NCBI GenBank assembly: GCA_013043685.1
Contig: JABDNT010000028.1
Location: 1-64,000, forward strand
Source of the DNA: Flavobacteriaceae bacterium
GTDB taxonomy: Bacteria; Bacteroidota; Bacteroidia; Flavobacteriales; Flavobacteriaceae
Direction of reading: 5' to 3'
DNA: 64,000 bases
This document shows, piece by piece, positions 9,522 through 18,228 of this stretch. The notes beneath the pieces are model-generated. The model did not search any database. It was not told where the DNA came from and worked only from the letters and a program-made list of their open reading frames with translations. Position numbers and translations under genes: made by a program. Within the stretch, counting starts at the first letter, position 1, and each line of letters opens with the position of its first letter.

Positions 9522-10092
9522 ATTCCAAGTGTTTAAGTGTTTTCTTTAATTGAATTTTCCCTCGATGGAGATTCGTTCTGGATGCACTTTCAGAAATACC
9601 CAATATTTCAGATATCTCCTGATGGTCGTAGCCTTCCAACAGAAAGAGTTTTACTACCACCCTGTAATTCTCGGGTAAGTTTTCGATTGCGTTGTAGACC
9701 TCGTCCATAGTGGCCTGGTCACCAACATCCCAATCCTCTTCTCCCTCTGCAATATGAAGTATCCCATCATCGAGTGATTGGACCTCCATCTTCCTTGCCT
9801 TTATTACATCCAGGCACTTATTGATGACTATCCTTTTCAACCAGGCCCCAAAGGTGACGTCTCCTTTGAACTGGTCAATTTTTTGAAACGCTTTAATAAA
9901 CGCTTCCTGCAATGCGTCTTCTGCGGCTGCCGCATCCCTCATATACCTGTTTGCAATGATGTACATGCCATCACAATACTTGCGATAGAGCTCTAACTGA
10001 GCCTTTCGGTCGTTTTGTCTGCACTTTTCTATTAAGAACGAATCGGCCACAAATGATGGTTTTTTGGTTGCTGTTCGGTTAAAAGACGACAC
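9505..10092 (-). CDS. ECF RNA polymerase sigma factor
   Basis: This second ECF sigma factor has 195 residues. Region 2 contains ELYRKYCDGMYIIANRYM, AEDALQEAFIKAFQKIDQF and FGAWLKRIVINKCLDVIKAR. Region 4 contains LPENYRVVVKLFLLEGYDHQ and the helix-turn-helix EISEILGISESASRTNLHRG. It heads a three-gene overlapping operon with a membrane protein and a secreted repeat protein. The start at 10092 leaves a 57-bp gap to the divergent meaB gene. The sequence is clearly different from the sigma factor at 6105, so the two modules are not a recent duplication. Confidence 0.94.
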   Translation of the reverse strand: MSSFNRTATKKPSFVADSFLIEKCRQNDRKAQLELYRKYCDGMYIIANRYMRDAAAAEDALQEAFIKAFQKIDQFKGDVTFGAWLKRIVINKCLDVIKARKMEVQSLDDGILHIAEGEEDWDVGDQATMDEVYNAIENLPENYRVVVKLFLLEGYDHQEISEILGISESASRTNLHRGKIQLKKTLKHLEYGTGY

Positions 10093-10149
10093 ATTATTTC
10101 GTCTGTTGCAAAGAATTCTAAATTTATAAAAATGTTATAACTTCACTTC

Positions 10150-11235
10150 GTGAGTAAGTCGGTAAAAAAATCGGATGCATTGCATGAAGTAAAGGGAGTT
10201 CCACAACCCTCTTCAGTGAGTCTTACCGCTGCTGATAAGGTGAAAAAAAGTCGGAAAAAGCGCATATCACCGAAAAAATTACTGGATGGGATGCTTTCTG
10301 GTGATAAAAGTGCACTCAGCCGGGCTATCACCTTAATTGAAAGCACCAAACCCAAACACCGAATAGAGGCCAGGGAATTACTGGAAGCCTGCCTTCCGTA
10401 CGCTAATAATTCACTGCGAATAGGTATCACTGGTGTTCCCGGGGTTGGGAAAAGCACCTTCATCGAAAGATTTGGAAAACTCTACACATCAAAAGGGCAT
10501 AATGTCGCTGTATTAGCCGTGGATCCAAGTAGCAAGCTCAGCAAAGGAAGTATACTTGGAGATAAAACCCGTATGGAGGAATTGGTAAAAGATAAAAATG
10601 CGTTTATTCGTCCATCGGCAAGTGGAAGTTCCCTGGGAGGGGTGGCACGTAAAACACGAGAGGCTATCATTTTGTGCGAGGCTGCGGGATTTGACATTAT
10701 TATCATAGAAACAGTTGGTGTGGGACAGAGTGAAACTATGGTTCATTCTATGACCGATTTCTTTTTACTGCTGAAACTGGCCGGTGCGGGAGACGAACTT
10801 CAAGGTATCAAACGAGGAATCATGGAAATGGCCGATGCAATTGTTATCAATAAAGCAGACGGTGAAAACATCAAGGCGGCTAAACTGGCTAAAGCAGAAT
10901 TCAATCGCGCCTTACATCTATTTCCGGAAAAAGAAAGTGGCTGGTCACCTAAAACCCTTACCTGTTCTGCGATAAAAAATGAAGGGATTGCAGAAATTGC
11001 CGACCTGATTTCGGATTACGTTAAAATAACCAGGGAAAACAGCTTCTTTCTGCAAAGAAGGAACGATCAGAATAAATACTGGTTGTTACAAACTATCGAA
11101 AGTTCATTAAAAAACAACTTCTACGAAAATCCTGAAATCAAAAAAGCTTTGCGGGAACAATTAAAAGCACTGGACGAAAACAAAACTACACCCTTTGAAG
11201 CGGCAAATTACCTACTGTCATTAAACCAAAGGTAG
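10150..11235 (+). CDS. meaB: methylmalonyl-CoA mutase-associated GTPase MeaB
   Basis: MeaB is a G3E-family GTPase that loads and protects adenosylcobalamin in methylmalonyl-CoA mutase. The 361-residue protein has Walker A in GVPGVGKSTFIERFG (near residue 100), the ArgK/MeaB signature VDPSSKLSKGSILGDKTRM, the Walker B region DIIIIETVGVGQSE and the base-specificity motif NKADG. The GTG start at 10150 is used because an in-frame stop lies 9 bp upstream and no ATG comes before the conserved region. Its mutase is not in the window; the IcmF at 39442 carries its own G domain, so a separate methylmalonyl-CoA mutase probably exists elsewhere in the genome. Confidence 0.95.
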   Translation: MSKSVKKSDALHEVKGVPQPSSVSLTAADKVKKSRKKRISPKKLLDGMLSGDKSALSRAITLIESTKPKHRIEARELLEACLPYANNSLRIGITGVPGVGKSTFIERFGKLYTSKGHNVAVLAVDPSSKLSKGSILGDKTRMEELVKDKNAFIRPSASGSSLGGVARKTREAIILCEAAGFDIIIIETVGVGQSETMVHSMTDFFLLLKLAGAGDELQGIKRGIMEMADAIVINKADGENIKAAKLAKAEFNRALHLFPEKESGWSPKTLTCSAIKNEGIAEIADLISDYVKITRENSFFLQRRNDQNKYWLLQTIESSLKNNFYENPEIKKALREQLKALDENKTTPFEAANYLLSLNQR

Positions 11236-11238
11236 GTG

Positions 11239-12180
11239 CTAACAAAAATTATCCTTGAACCAATCGACCTGGGCTCTTAATCCTTCTTCAAGGCGGGTAG
11301 TTGGATTATAGCCGAGTAATTTTCTGGCCTTATCAATATTGGCCTTGGTGCGGGACTGGTCGCCGGGACGTGCCGGTTTATGTTCAATCTTTATTTTTAT
11401 CTGAAGGATGTCCTCCACAGTAGTTATCCCGGTCGCCGTACTGTTTTCTTGTTCTGTGCCCAAATTAAAGATCTCACCGTTCGTAACCTCCTCTTTACCA
11501 ATCACACTCACAATACCGTCCACGATGTCTTGCACATATGTAAAGCTTCTAAGGTGTTTCTCACTACCCTTGAACAATGGGAAGGCTTTATCGTTTAACC
11601 CACAGTCAATTAATCTTGTATACAATTTATCCGGCCGTTCACGGGGTCCATACACCGAGTATAAACGGAGTGATGCGCTTTTAAGTAATCCTCTCCGGCT
11701 GTACGCAAGAACCAATTGCTCAGCTGCCAGTTTTGTTACTCCGTACCAGGAAGCTGGTTTAGGAGCTTCATCCTCCGTCATGGTGGCATATAATCCATAA
11801 ATGGACGAAGTAGCAATATTGACAAAGAAGGGTTTATGTTCTAGATCTTCAATAGCATCCATCAAACGCTGTGTTGCCAAAAAATTATTATCGAGATAAT
11901 CCTTGAATGTCGAAGTGACTGCTATTCCTGGTTGAGCCGAGAAGTGAAATATATAGTCAAACCTATCTTTAAACAGTGATGCAAGATCATCAACACAAAG
12001 ATCTGTTTTGTGAACTGGAATGCCTTTTTTGAAAAGTGCTTTAGCATTGAGTTCTTTCAGTTTTACATCATAATAATCGGAAAAATTATCGACACCAATA
12101 ACCTTATGTCCCATTTCCGAAAGTCGTTCGGAAGTATGGGAACCAATAAATCCTGCCGCACCAGTTACGAGTATACGCAT
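11239..12180 (-). CDS. NAD-dependent UDP-sugar epimerase (SDR family)
   Basis: The 313-residue extended short-chain dehydrogenase has the NAD-binding glycine motif TGAAGFIGSH at residues 6-15 and the catalytic tyrosine/lysine in SSIYGLYATM...SWYGVTKLAAEQ. It also has the DNFSDYYDVKLKE segment typical of UDP-glucuronate 4-epimerase-like enzymes. It probably interconverts a UDP-hexuronate or hexose for surface glycans. It is divergent from the GT2/LAB_N/ArnT-like operon, suggesting it helps supply its sugar. The exact substrate cannot be read from the sequence. Confidence 0.88.
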   Translation of the reverse strand: MRILVTGAAGFIGSHTSERLSEMGHKVIGVDNFSDYYDVKLKELNAKALFKKGIPVHKTDLCVDDLASLFKDRFDYIFHFSAQPGIAVTSTFKDYLDNNFLATQRLMDAIEDLEHKPFFVNIATSSIYGLYATMTEDEAPKPASWYGVTKLAAEQLVLAYSRRGLLKSASLRLYSVYGPRERPDKLYTRLIDCGLNDKAFPLFKGSEKHLRSFTYVQDIVDGIVSVIGKEEVTNGEIFNLGTEQENSTATGITTVEDILQIKIKIEHKPARPGDQSRTKANIDKARKLLGYNPTTRLEEGLRAQVDWFKDNFC

Positions 12181-12222
12181 AAAAGTAAATTGGTTTACAA
12201 AGAAACATCTTTTCCTGCATAG

Positions 12223-12251
12223 TTGTATTCTTTAAAAAAGAAATACTTTTG
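12223..12251 (+). promoter_or_regulatory. Bacteroidota-type promoter of the GT2 operon
   Basis: TTG at 12223-12225, an 18-bp spacer, then TACTTTTG at 12244-12251 match the -33/-7 consensus. The position argues for translation of the glycosyltransferase from 12277 rather than from the in-frame ATG at 12223, which would overlap the promoter. Confidence 0.75.
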
Positions 12252-12276
12252 CACAAATCTTTTGAGCAACAATTTA

Positions 12277-12987
12277 ATGTACGAGTTTACCATTATTGTA
12301 CCGGTATACAATGAAGAAGACAACCTGGAGCGCGTTGAAAAGGAGCTATTGGCATACACTGAGATTGCTTCAAGGAAAACAGCGGTTCTGTTCGTAAACG
12401 ACGGATCTAAAGATGGGAGCCAGGCCTTAATAGAAGCCATCTGCAACAGAAATGAAGCTTTCAGTTACATTTTATTCAATGAGAATCGGGGCCTTAGTGC
12501 CGCGATCAAGGCGGGATTCGATCATATAGAAACCGAGCTGCTTGGATATATTGATTCCGACCTGCAAACGGCCCCAGAGGATTTTAATCTTTTACTGGAA
12601 CACATAGGGAAATACGATCTGGTCACCGGGGTTCGCGCCGACCGAAAAGATTCTTTCGTTAAGAATATGTCCTCCAAGATTGCCAACGGCATTCGCAGGG
12701 CTTTCACCCATGACGGTATGGACGATACGGGTTGCCCCTTAAAAGTGATCAAAACAGAGTACGCCAAGCGTATCCCAATGTTCAAAGGACTGCATCGTTT
12801 TCTACCTGCTATGATCATGCTCCAGAATGGAAAAGTATTACAAGTCCCGGTAAGGCATTTCCCCCGAATCGCCGGTAAAGCCAAATTTGGCCTCTGGAAC
12901 AGGCTGTTAGGGCCTCTTATGGATTGCTTTGCCTACCTTTGGATGAAGAAAAAGTACATAAACTACGAGGTGAAGCAAAAAGGATGA
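12277..12987 (+). CDS. family 2 glycosyltransferase (ArnC/DPM1-like)
   Basis: The 236-residue GT-A enzyme has the start motif YEFTIIVPVYNEEDNL at residues 2-17, the nucleotide-binding aspartate in VLFVNDGSKDGS and the DXD-equivalent YIDSDLQTAPED. Unlike ArnC it has no clear C-terminal pair of membrane helices. It probably transfers a sugar from a nucleotide donor to undecaprenyl phosphate, as polyprenol-phosphate sugar synthases do. The stop overlaps the next ATG (ATGA at 12984). Context with the LAB_N and ArnT-like genes supports this, but the sugar is unknown. Confidence 0.9.
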   Translation: MYEFTIIVPVYNEEDNLERVEKELLAYTEIASRKTAVLFVNDGSKDGSQALIEAICNRNEAFSYILFNENRGLSAAIKAGFDHIETELLGYIDSDLQTAPEDFNLLLEHIGKYDLVTGVRADRKDSFVKNMSSKIANGIRRAFTHDGMDDTGCPLKVIKTEYAKRIPMFKGLHRFLPAMIMLQNGKVLQVPVRHFPRIAGKAKFGLWNRLLGPLMDCFAYLWMKKKYINYEVKQKG

Positions 12988-13616
12988 GCGACCTGCTTAT
13001 TTACAGTATTGGATTTACAGCGCAGATCTTATTTTCAGGAAGACTACTCGCCCAATGGATCGTTTCTGAAAAAAAGAAAAGGATTATTACCCCATCACTA
13101 TTCTGGAAACTCAGCTTGCTGGCATCTTTCCTGCTTTTTGTATATGGATTCCTTCGCGATGATTTTGCAATCATGTTGGGACAGTCATTAACGTATTTTA
13201 TCTATATCCGAAATCTGCAACTTCAGGGAGAATGGCAACGAGCACCCGCATGGTTTCGATGGTTTCTTGTGATCTTCCCGGTTGTTATTGTGATCTATTC
13301 TTACAATAACGGAGAGTACGACCTCGAACAGTTTTTCAGTAAAGAGAATATTCCGTTATGGTTACTCATTCTTGGGATCGTTTCACAGATTGTGTTTACA
13401 TTCCGATTCGTATATCAGTGGATATATTCCGAACGAACCAGGACCTCACAGTTGCCGGTTGGATTCTGGAGGTTGAGTGTCCTTGGTGCTTCCCTGATCC
13501 TGACATACGCCATCTTTCGAAAGGATCCCGTTCTTTTTGTGGGCCATATTGCCGGGCTCATAATATATATTCGTAATATCTTTATCTGGAAAAAGCAATT
13601 CCGTGAAAGCACTTAG
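12984..13616 (+). CDS. duplicated LAB_N-domain membrane protein (putative lipid-linked sugar flippase)
   Basis: The 210-residue protein consists of two LAB_N (lipid-A-disaccharide synthase N-terminal-like) repeats, at residues about 5-82 and 120-200. Both share the pattern GxxxQxxFxxRxxxQWxxSE, then PxxFWxLSxLxA and a closing IYIRN. Each repeat has three hydrophobic segments, giving a six- or seven-helix protein. It overlaps the GT2 gene by 4 bp and the ArnT-like gene by 14 bp. LAB_N belongs to the PQ-loop (MtN3/SWEET) clan, so a two-repeat transporter moving the lipid-linked sugar across the inner membrane is a reasonable inference, not a demonstrated role. Confidence 0.85.
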   Translation: MSDLLIYSIGFTAQILFSGRLLAQWIVSEKKKRIITPSLFWKLSLLASFLLFVYGFLRDDFAIMLGQSLTYFIYIRNLQLQGEWQRAPAWFRWFLVIFPVVIVIYSYNNGEYDLEQFFSKENIPLWLLILGIVSQIVFTFRFVYQWIYSERTRTSQLPVGFWRLSVLGASLILTYAIFRKDPVLFVGHIAGLIIYIRNIFIWKKQFREST

Positions 13617-15234
13617 AAAAAATCACTTACTGTTGCTGGTGATCGCCTGTATTGCAATATTCTTTGTCAATCTGGACGCTCTTTATGTGAACATCATGGA
13701 AGCACGTAACTTCACCAGTGCACGTGAAATGCTGGATGACGGCAATTGGCTGCTCACCACCCTGAATGGGGAACCCAGGTACCAAAAACCACCTTTACCT
13801 ACCTGGATCACGGCCTTTTCCGGGGCTATATTCGGTTTACAAAATATTGCTGCCCTTCGGATGCCTGCCGCGTTACTGGGTTTACTTCTTGTACTCATAT
13901 CGTACATTTTTTCATTGAAACTCACCAGGGAGCGTACCTATGCATTTGTCGCCTGTCTTGTTATGGCTACCTCTTTTTATGTGGTTTCCGCCAGCAGGGA
14001 TGGCAATTGGGATATTTACACTCATGGGTTTATGATGGTTTGCATCTGGCAATTGTACCTCTTCTTTTCATCAGAAAACAGAATATATCAACACGCGATT
14101 CTAGCCGCCATCTTCTTTGGTTGTTCCTTTATGAGTAAAGGCCCGGTTTCTTTATACGCCTTGTTATTGCCGTTTCTCATCGCTTACGGAATAGTCTACC
14201 GATACCGGAATTTTAAAAACAGGTGGGTCCCGTTATTGCTGTTTCTTGTTATATCAGCCATAATTTCAGGCTGGTGGCACTGGTACACCTACACCTTCGA
14301 TCCGGAGACAGTTGCAGAGATCACTAAGCGCGAGACTTCCAATTGGACTGGTTATAATGTGCGGCCCTTCTATTATTACTGGAGTTTCTTTACTCAAAGT
14401 GGTGTTTGGACGATAATGGCATTTATAGGGTTGCTATATCCATATCTTAAAAACAGGGTATTCGACAAAAAAGCTTATCGTTTCACATTCCTATGGACGA
14501 TTATTTCACTTGTTTTATTGTCCATTATTCCAGAAAAGAAATCGCGCTATCTCCTGCCGGTTCTAATTCCGTTGGCGCTGAATACGGGCTTTTATATAGA
14601 ATATCTCTTCAGGCGTTTTTCAGATTTAAAAGATAAAAGAGAAACATGGCCTGTGTATTTTAATTTCGGACTAATCTCGGTCATTGGCCTCGCTTTTCCC
14701 TTTGGAGGATATTTTCTGTTGCAGGATCAGCTAGCCGGAAAGTGGGTGTGGTTCATCTTGTTATCATTGATGCTATTCGGTATTGGTATCTATATGCTTC
14801 GGCACTTATTTCAGAAAAAAATAAAACCGGTTTTCTTTGGTACTATTTTCTTCATAGCATCGATCATTTGTTTCGGAATGCCATTGGCGAAAACACTCAC
14901 CGTGAACCCGGAATTTACAAGCCTTGCTGAATTGAATAAGTGGCAGGACAAAACGAATGTGAACGTATACGAGCTAACCTATTTCACGCCGGAACTGATA
15001 TGGGCATATGGCAAACCGATAGAAGTTCTCCTGGAAGATGGTAAAACAAACATACCATCGGATGAAAAATTCGGTGTGCTTGTATCCCGGGACGACCAGA
15101 AACTTTTCAACACCTCATTCAAAGATTTTGACACAAAACTCGTGAGGCGTTACGACATGAATCCAAAGGCAAAAGGTGATCGATCCCACAAACCGCGACT
15201 CTATCGCGATCTGTACCTGGTTAGCCGCCGTTAA
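13603..15234 (+). CDS. ArnT-like glycosyltransferase (GT83/PMT superfamily)
   Basis: The 543-residue polytopic GT-C transferase takes a sugar from an undecaprenyl-phosphate carrier on the periplasmic side, classically onto lipid A. The first periplasmic loop contains the acidic catalytic region LYVNIMEARNFTSAREML and WLLTTLNGEPRYQKPPLPTW, matching the DE-containing loop and the YxKPPL motif of ArnT/PMT enzymes. About 11-12 membrane helices precede a soluble C-terminal domain (residues about 440-543). The GTG start at 13603 overlaps the LAB_N gene; no closer ATG precedes the first helix. The gene ends in a tail-to-tail overlap with the PAP2 gene. Confidence 0.9.
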   Translation: MKALRKNHLLLLVIACIAIFFVNLDALYVNIMEARNFTSAREMLDDGNWLLTTLNGEPRYQKPPLPTWITAFSGAIFGLQNIAALRMPAALLGLLLVLISYIFSLKLTRERTYAFVACLVMATSFYVVSASRDGNWDIYTHGFMMVCIWQLYLFFSSENRIYQHAILAAIFFGCSFMSKGPVSLYALLLPFLIAYGIVYRYRNFKNRWVPLLLFLVISAIISGWWHWYTYTFDPETVAEITKRETSNWTGYNVRPFYYYWSFFTQSGVWTIMAFIGLLYPYLKNRVFDKKAYRFTFLWTIISLVLLSIIPEKKSRYLLPVLIPLALNTGFYIEYLFRRFSDLKDKRETWPVYFNFGLISVIGLAFPFGGYFLLQDQLAGKWVWFILLSLMLFGIGIYMLRHLFQKKIKPVFFGTIFFIASIICFGMPLAKTLTVNPEFTSLAELNKWQDKTNVNVYELTYFTPELIWAYGKPIEVLLEDGKTNIPSDEKFGVLVSRDDQKLFNTSFKDFDTKLVRRYDMNPKAKGDRSHKPRLYRDLYLVSRR

Positions 15235-15790
15235 AACGAACCTGTCCCCATACTTGAAGCCTGTAGAATAACCATCCTAATATTCCCCCAAAGAACATTC
15301 CGGTTATTATGTCCAAAGGATAATGAACACCCAGGTATATCCTGCTGTAGGCAACTACCACTGCCCAGAATAGCAATATAAAAGGTAAATATTTGTGGTA
15401 CTTTCTGAGTGCCAATCCTAAGAAGACTGCTGCAGCCATGGAACTAGCCGCATGAGCCGAGAAAAAACCAAAGCGCCCGCAACCATCTGCCACAAACCTC
15501 ATTTGCTGCTGCAAGGCTTCCACTCGGCACGGCCTTGGCCTTTCAATTCCATACTTGAATAAATTTGCTAATTGGTCGGTTGCCGTGATCATTAATGCAA
15601 CTGCAATAAGGATGATGATAGTTCCTTTTAAACCGTAATGGCGAAAGACCAGGTATAAGAGTATCACATACACAGGAATGGAGGACCATTTTTCAGTGAC
15701 AATACGCCAAAACCCATCCCAGCGTTCGGTACCCAGGTTATTGAGATAGAGAAAAAGCTCTGTATCGTATGTGAGCAGCGTATCAATCAT
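15221..15790 (-). CDS. PAP2 superfamily membrane phosphatase
   Basis: The 189-residue integral membrane phosphatase has all three PAP2 motifs: KYGIERPRPC (KxxxxxxRP-type), FFSAHAAS (PSGH-type, with SAH) and RIYLGVHYPLDIITG (SRxxxxxHxxxD-type). About five membrane helices are visible. It probably dephosphorylates a lipid phosphate such as undecaprenyl pyrophosphate or lipid A. It overlaps the upstream small acidic protein gene by 8 bp and converges on the ArnT-like gene with a 14-bp overlap, fitting an envelope lipid island. Confidence 0.93.
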   Translation of the reverse strand: MIDTLLTYDTELFLYLNNLGTERWDGFWRIVTEKWSSIPVYVILLYLVFRHYGLKGTIIILIAVALMITATDQLANLFKYGIERPRPCRVEALQQQMRFVADGCGRFGFFSAHAASSMAAAVFLGLALRKYHKYLPFILLFWAVVVAYSRIYLGVHYPLDIITGMFFGGILGWLFYRLQVWGQVRFNGG

Positions 15791-16013
15791 TCCCGTAACG
15801 AGCTACTTCCCTATCGTAGAATTCGCTGGCCTCTCTAATATAATTTTCGGTTTCAGTTTCCAGTTCCTTCTGATCATGCTGATCGAATTCCTCCAGCCAT
15901 TCTACCTCATCATTGGATAAATCGATCACAAATCGGGGAAACTCGGTATGCACAACGAAGATAGCGTCAGGGAAATCTGTATTATCACCAAGCAGATATT
16001 TCGGGAGTTCCAT
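15783..16013 (-). CDS. small acidic conserved protein, unknown function
   Basis: The 76-residue protein is very rich in Glu/Asp. It has a short beta-like N-terminus (LLGDNTDFPDAIFVVHTEFPRFVIDL) and a long charged helix (EVEWLEEFDQHDQKELETET...). It overlaps the PAP2 gene start by 8 bp and is probably translated together with it. It has no signal peptide and no named family that I recognise. Confidence 0.7.
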   Translation of the reverse strand: MELPKYLLGDNTDFPDAIFVVHTEFPRFVIDLSNDEVEWLEEFDQHDQKELETETENYIREASEFYDREVARYGND

Positions 16014-16068
16014 AAATTAGTTTTCAGCTAAAATACGAGGAAATTAAAAAACCCTGGTTAGAGAAGTC

Positions 16069-17448
16069 TTAGTTATCTGAAAACTTCAGTATTAATCGTT
16101 TCGACAAATAATTAAAACGAATAAACAACATGATTCCACTGGCGGTTAGCCCAGCTAATAGTCCGATCCATATTCCTGCGCTGCCATAGTCTGAAACCAT
16201 GCTCAGGTAATACGAAATCGGGAATCCGATCAACCAATAGGCTACAAACGTAATAACAGTTGGGATCTTGACGTCCTGCATCCCACGGAGCGCGCCAAGG
16301 GTGACCACTTGTAATGTATCGGAAATCTGGAATATAGCAGAGATCAACAGAAGCTTGGCAGCGATGGTAGCTACCTGGAAATTATCGGCAAACTCCGCTT
16401 TGTTATCGTAATCCAGGTATAATTTCGGCAATGTTTCATTGAATATCACGAATAAAATAGCAAAAACCACGGCCAGCATTGTGGAAAGAAGGAATATTGA
16501 AAACGCAATACGCCTTAATTCGCGGAATCGCTTTAGTCCCTTTTGGTTTCCCACCCGAATCATCGCCGCCACACTGAAACCCATCGCCACCATAAACGTC
16601 ATAGACGATAGATTCAGAGCGATCTGGTTAGCTGCCTGGGGATTCTTACCAAGTATACCGGAAAGCCAGATAGCAGCCGTAAAAATGGCTACTTCAAAGA
16701 ACATTTGCAGCGCAGACGGAAAACCAAGCCCCATGATTTTATTCAGCATCTTTTTGGACAGACGAAACAATTTTATATGAAGTACAAAAGGTCTTGATTT
16801 ATGATGTTGTGATAATAAATACCATAAATACACTACCATAATTATTCTGGCGGCTAAAGTTCCTATTGCGGCCCCCACCACCCCAAGCTGCGGCATCCCC
16901 AACTTTCCGAAGATGAATATATAGTTGAGAAAAATATTCACAATGTTCGCCAGTATGGTCGCATACATTGGGTAGCGTGTCATGGATAATCCATCGCTGA
17001 ACTGCTTGAACGCCTGAAAAACGATGAGGGGAACCAATGAAATAGCGGCCAAATTCAAATAAGGCATGGCATATTGTACCACTTCTTCAGGTTGCTTCAT
17101 GTAGTACATGAGTGGTTTTGCTAAAAATACCATCAGGAACAAAGCGATTCCCAATACAGTGCAAAGGAATAGGCCGTGCTTAAAAGAGGACTTTCCCGCT
17201 TCAAAGTTATTTTCTCCATCAGCTTCTGCCACCAATGGTGTGATTGCTGTAGAAAAACCAATTCCCAGCGACATGGCAATGAACATAAAGCTATTCCCTA
17301 ATGAAACCGCGGCAAGTTCGGCAGTCCCTAACTGTCCTACCATGATATTATCTACCAGGGCCACGATTGTATGTCCCAGCATTCCAAGTATAACCGGGGT
17401 AGCAAGTCGATAATTGTATCTGAACTCTTTTGTGTACTGCTTAAGCAA
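16069..17448 (-). CDS. MATE family multidrug/cation antiporter
   Basis: The 459-residue protein has 12 predicted membrane helices arranged as two homologous halves. It carries MATE hallmarks such as TPVILGMLGHTIVALVDNIM in helix 1 and SLGNSFMFIAMSLGIGFSTA in helix 2. The NorM-type branch uses Na+ or H+ to expel cationic drugs; the substrate here is unknown. It lies last in a minus-strand gene series, 66 bp after the DUF2071 gene. Confidence 0.95.
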   Translation of the reverse strand: MLKQYTKEFRYNYRLATPVILGMLGHTIVALVDNIMVGQLGTAELAAVSLGNSFMFIAMSLGIGFSTAITPLVAEADGENNFEAGKSSFKHGLFLCTVLGIALFLMVFLAKPLMYYMKQPEEVVQYAMPYLNLAAISLVPLIVFQAFKQFSDGLSMTRYPMYATILANIVNIFLNYIFIFGKLGMPQLGVVGAAIGTLAARIIMVVYLWYLLSQHHKSRPFVLHIKLFRLSKKMLNKIMGLGFPSALQMFFEVAIFTAAIWLSGILGKNPQAANQIALNLSSMTFMVAMGFSVAAMIRVGNQKGLKRFRELRRIAFSIFLLSTMLAVVFAILFVIFNETLPKLYLDYDNKAEFADNFQVATIAAKLLLISAIFQISDTLQVVTLGALRGMQDVKIPTVITFVAYWLIGFPISYYLSMVSDYGSAGIWIGLLAGLTASGIMLFIRFNYLSKRLILKFSDN

Positions 17449-17514
17449 GGCGGTTGGGGTTTTAGCAAAGGTAAGGAAGCAATAGTTTTTCGAAAGTGAA
17501 ATCTGAAAAGCTTT

Positions 17515-18225
17515 TTACTTCAGTATTTTTTTAGATTCTACAGTGATCTCAGAACCTTCTGCCAGCATCACGGAACGTGGTTCCAATTCATTCAGTATCC
17601 CAAAATTCAACCCATAGGCAAGTTCGAAATCAAAATCGATATTATAATCAAGTACCTCGTAGGCATTCCATCGTGGATGCGTGACCTCATATTCTGTTGT
17701 CTCCTTTTCTGAATTAGGAGTATAGCCCCAATAGTGTTCTGTAATAAACTCGGTCTCAGATTCGGCCGGGAAGGGTAAAGCGATCTTTGAACTTGAAACA
17801 GCGATCGACTGAGCCCTGCCTTTTTCAAAAAATCCGTAACTGGTTTCCAAAGTATTCTCGGTTTCCTCCCATTTGTGAAACATCTTACGGGTTGTATAAT
17901 GTTCGTTATACAGGGTATTTGCAACAAAGGATATTAGTGGTTTGGGAACGATCTCACTTACGAAGACCACCCCCCTTTTCCATTGCTTACCATCATTGTG
18001 GCGGACATAGAACCGAAGATTGATCTCTTCGAAGTTAACGTGATACGGAAACTTGACCCCAAACACGCTCGTGTTGATAAACATAAACCCAACCAGGCTT
18101 ACATAGCACGTATTGTTCCATATATCCAGTTCGGTCTTATAAGGCAGATACGGTTTGAGTATCTCAGGGTCGACCTCATAATTGGCGAGAGCCAATTTTC
18201 TCCATTCTGCCTTCAGGAAACTCAT
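17515..18225 (-). CDS. DUF2071 (YqjF-like) protein
   Basis: The 236-residue cytosolic protein fits the DUF2071/YqjF family: the N-terminal FLKAEWRKLALANYEVDPEI and LKPYLPYKTELDIWNNTCYV are followed by VSLVGFMFINTSVFG and FYVRHNDGKQWKRGVVFV. The family has an acetoacetate-decarboxylase-like fold, but no enzymatic role is established. It starts 3 bp after the M28 peptidase gene stop, so it is co-transcribed. Confidence 0.88.
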   Translation of the reverse strand: MSFLKAEWRKLALANYEVDPEILKPYLPYKTELDIWNNTCYVSLVGFMFINTSVFGVKFPYHVNFEEINLRFYVRHNDGKQWKRGVVFVSEIVPKPLISFVANTLYNEHYTTRKMFHKWEETENTLETSYGFFEKGRAQSIAVSSSKIALPFPAESETEFITEHYWGYTPNSEKETTEYEVTHPRWNAYEVLDYNIDFDFELAYGLNFGILNELEPRSVMLAEGSEITVESKKILK

Positions 18226-18228
18226 AAT

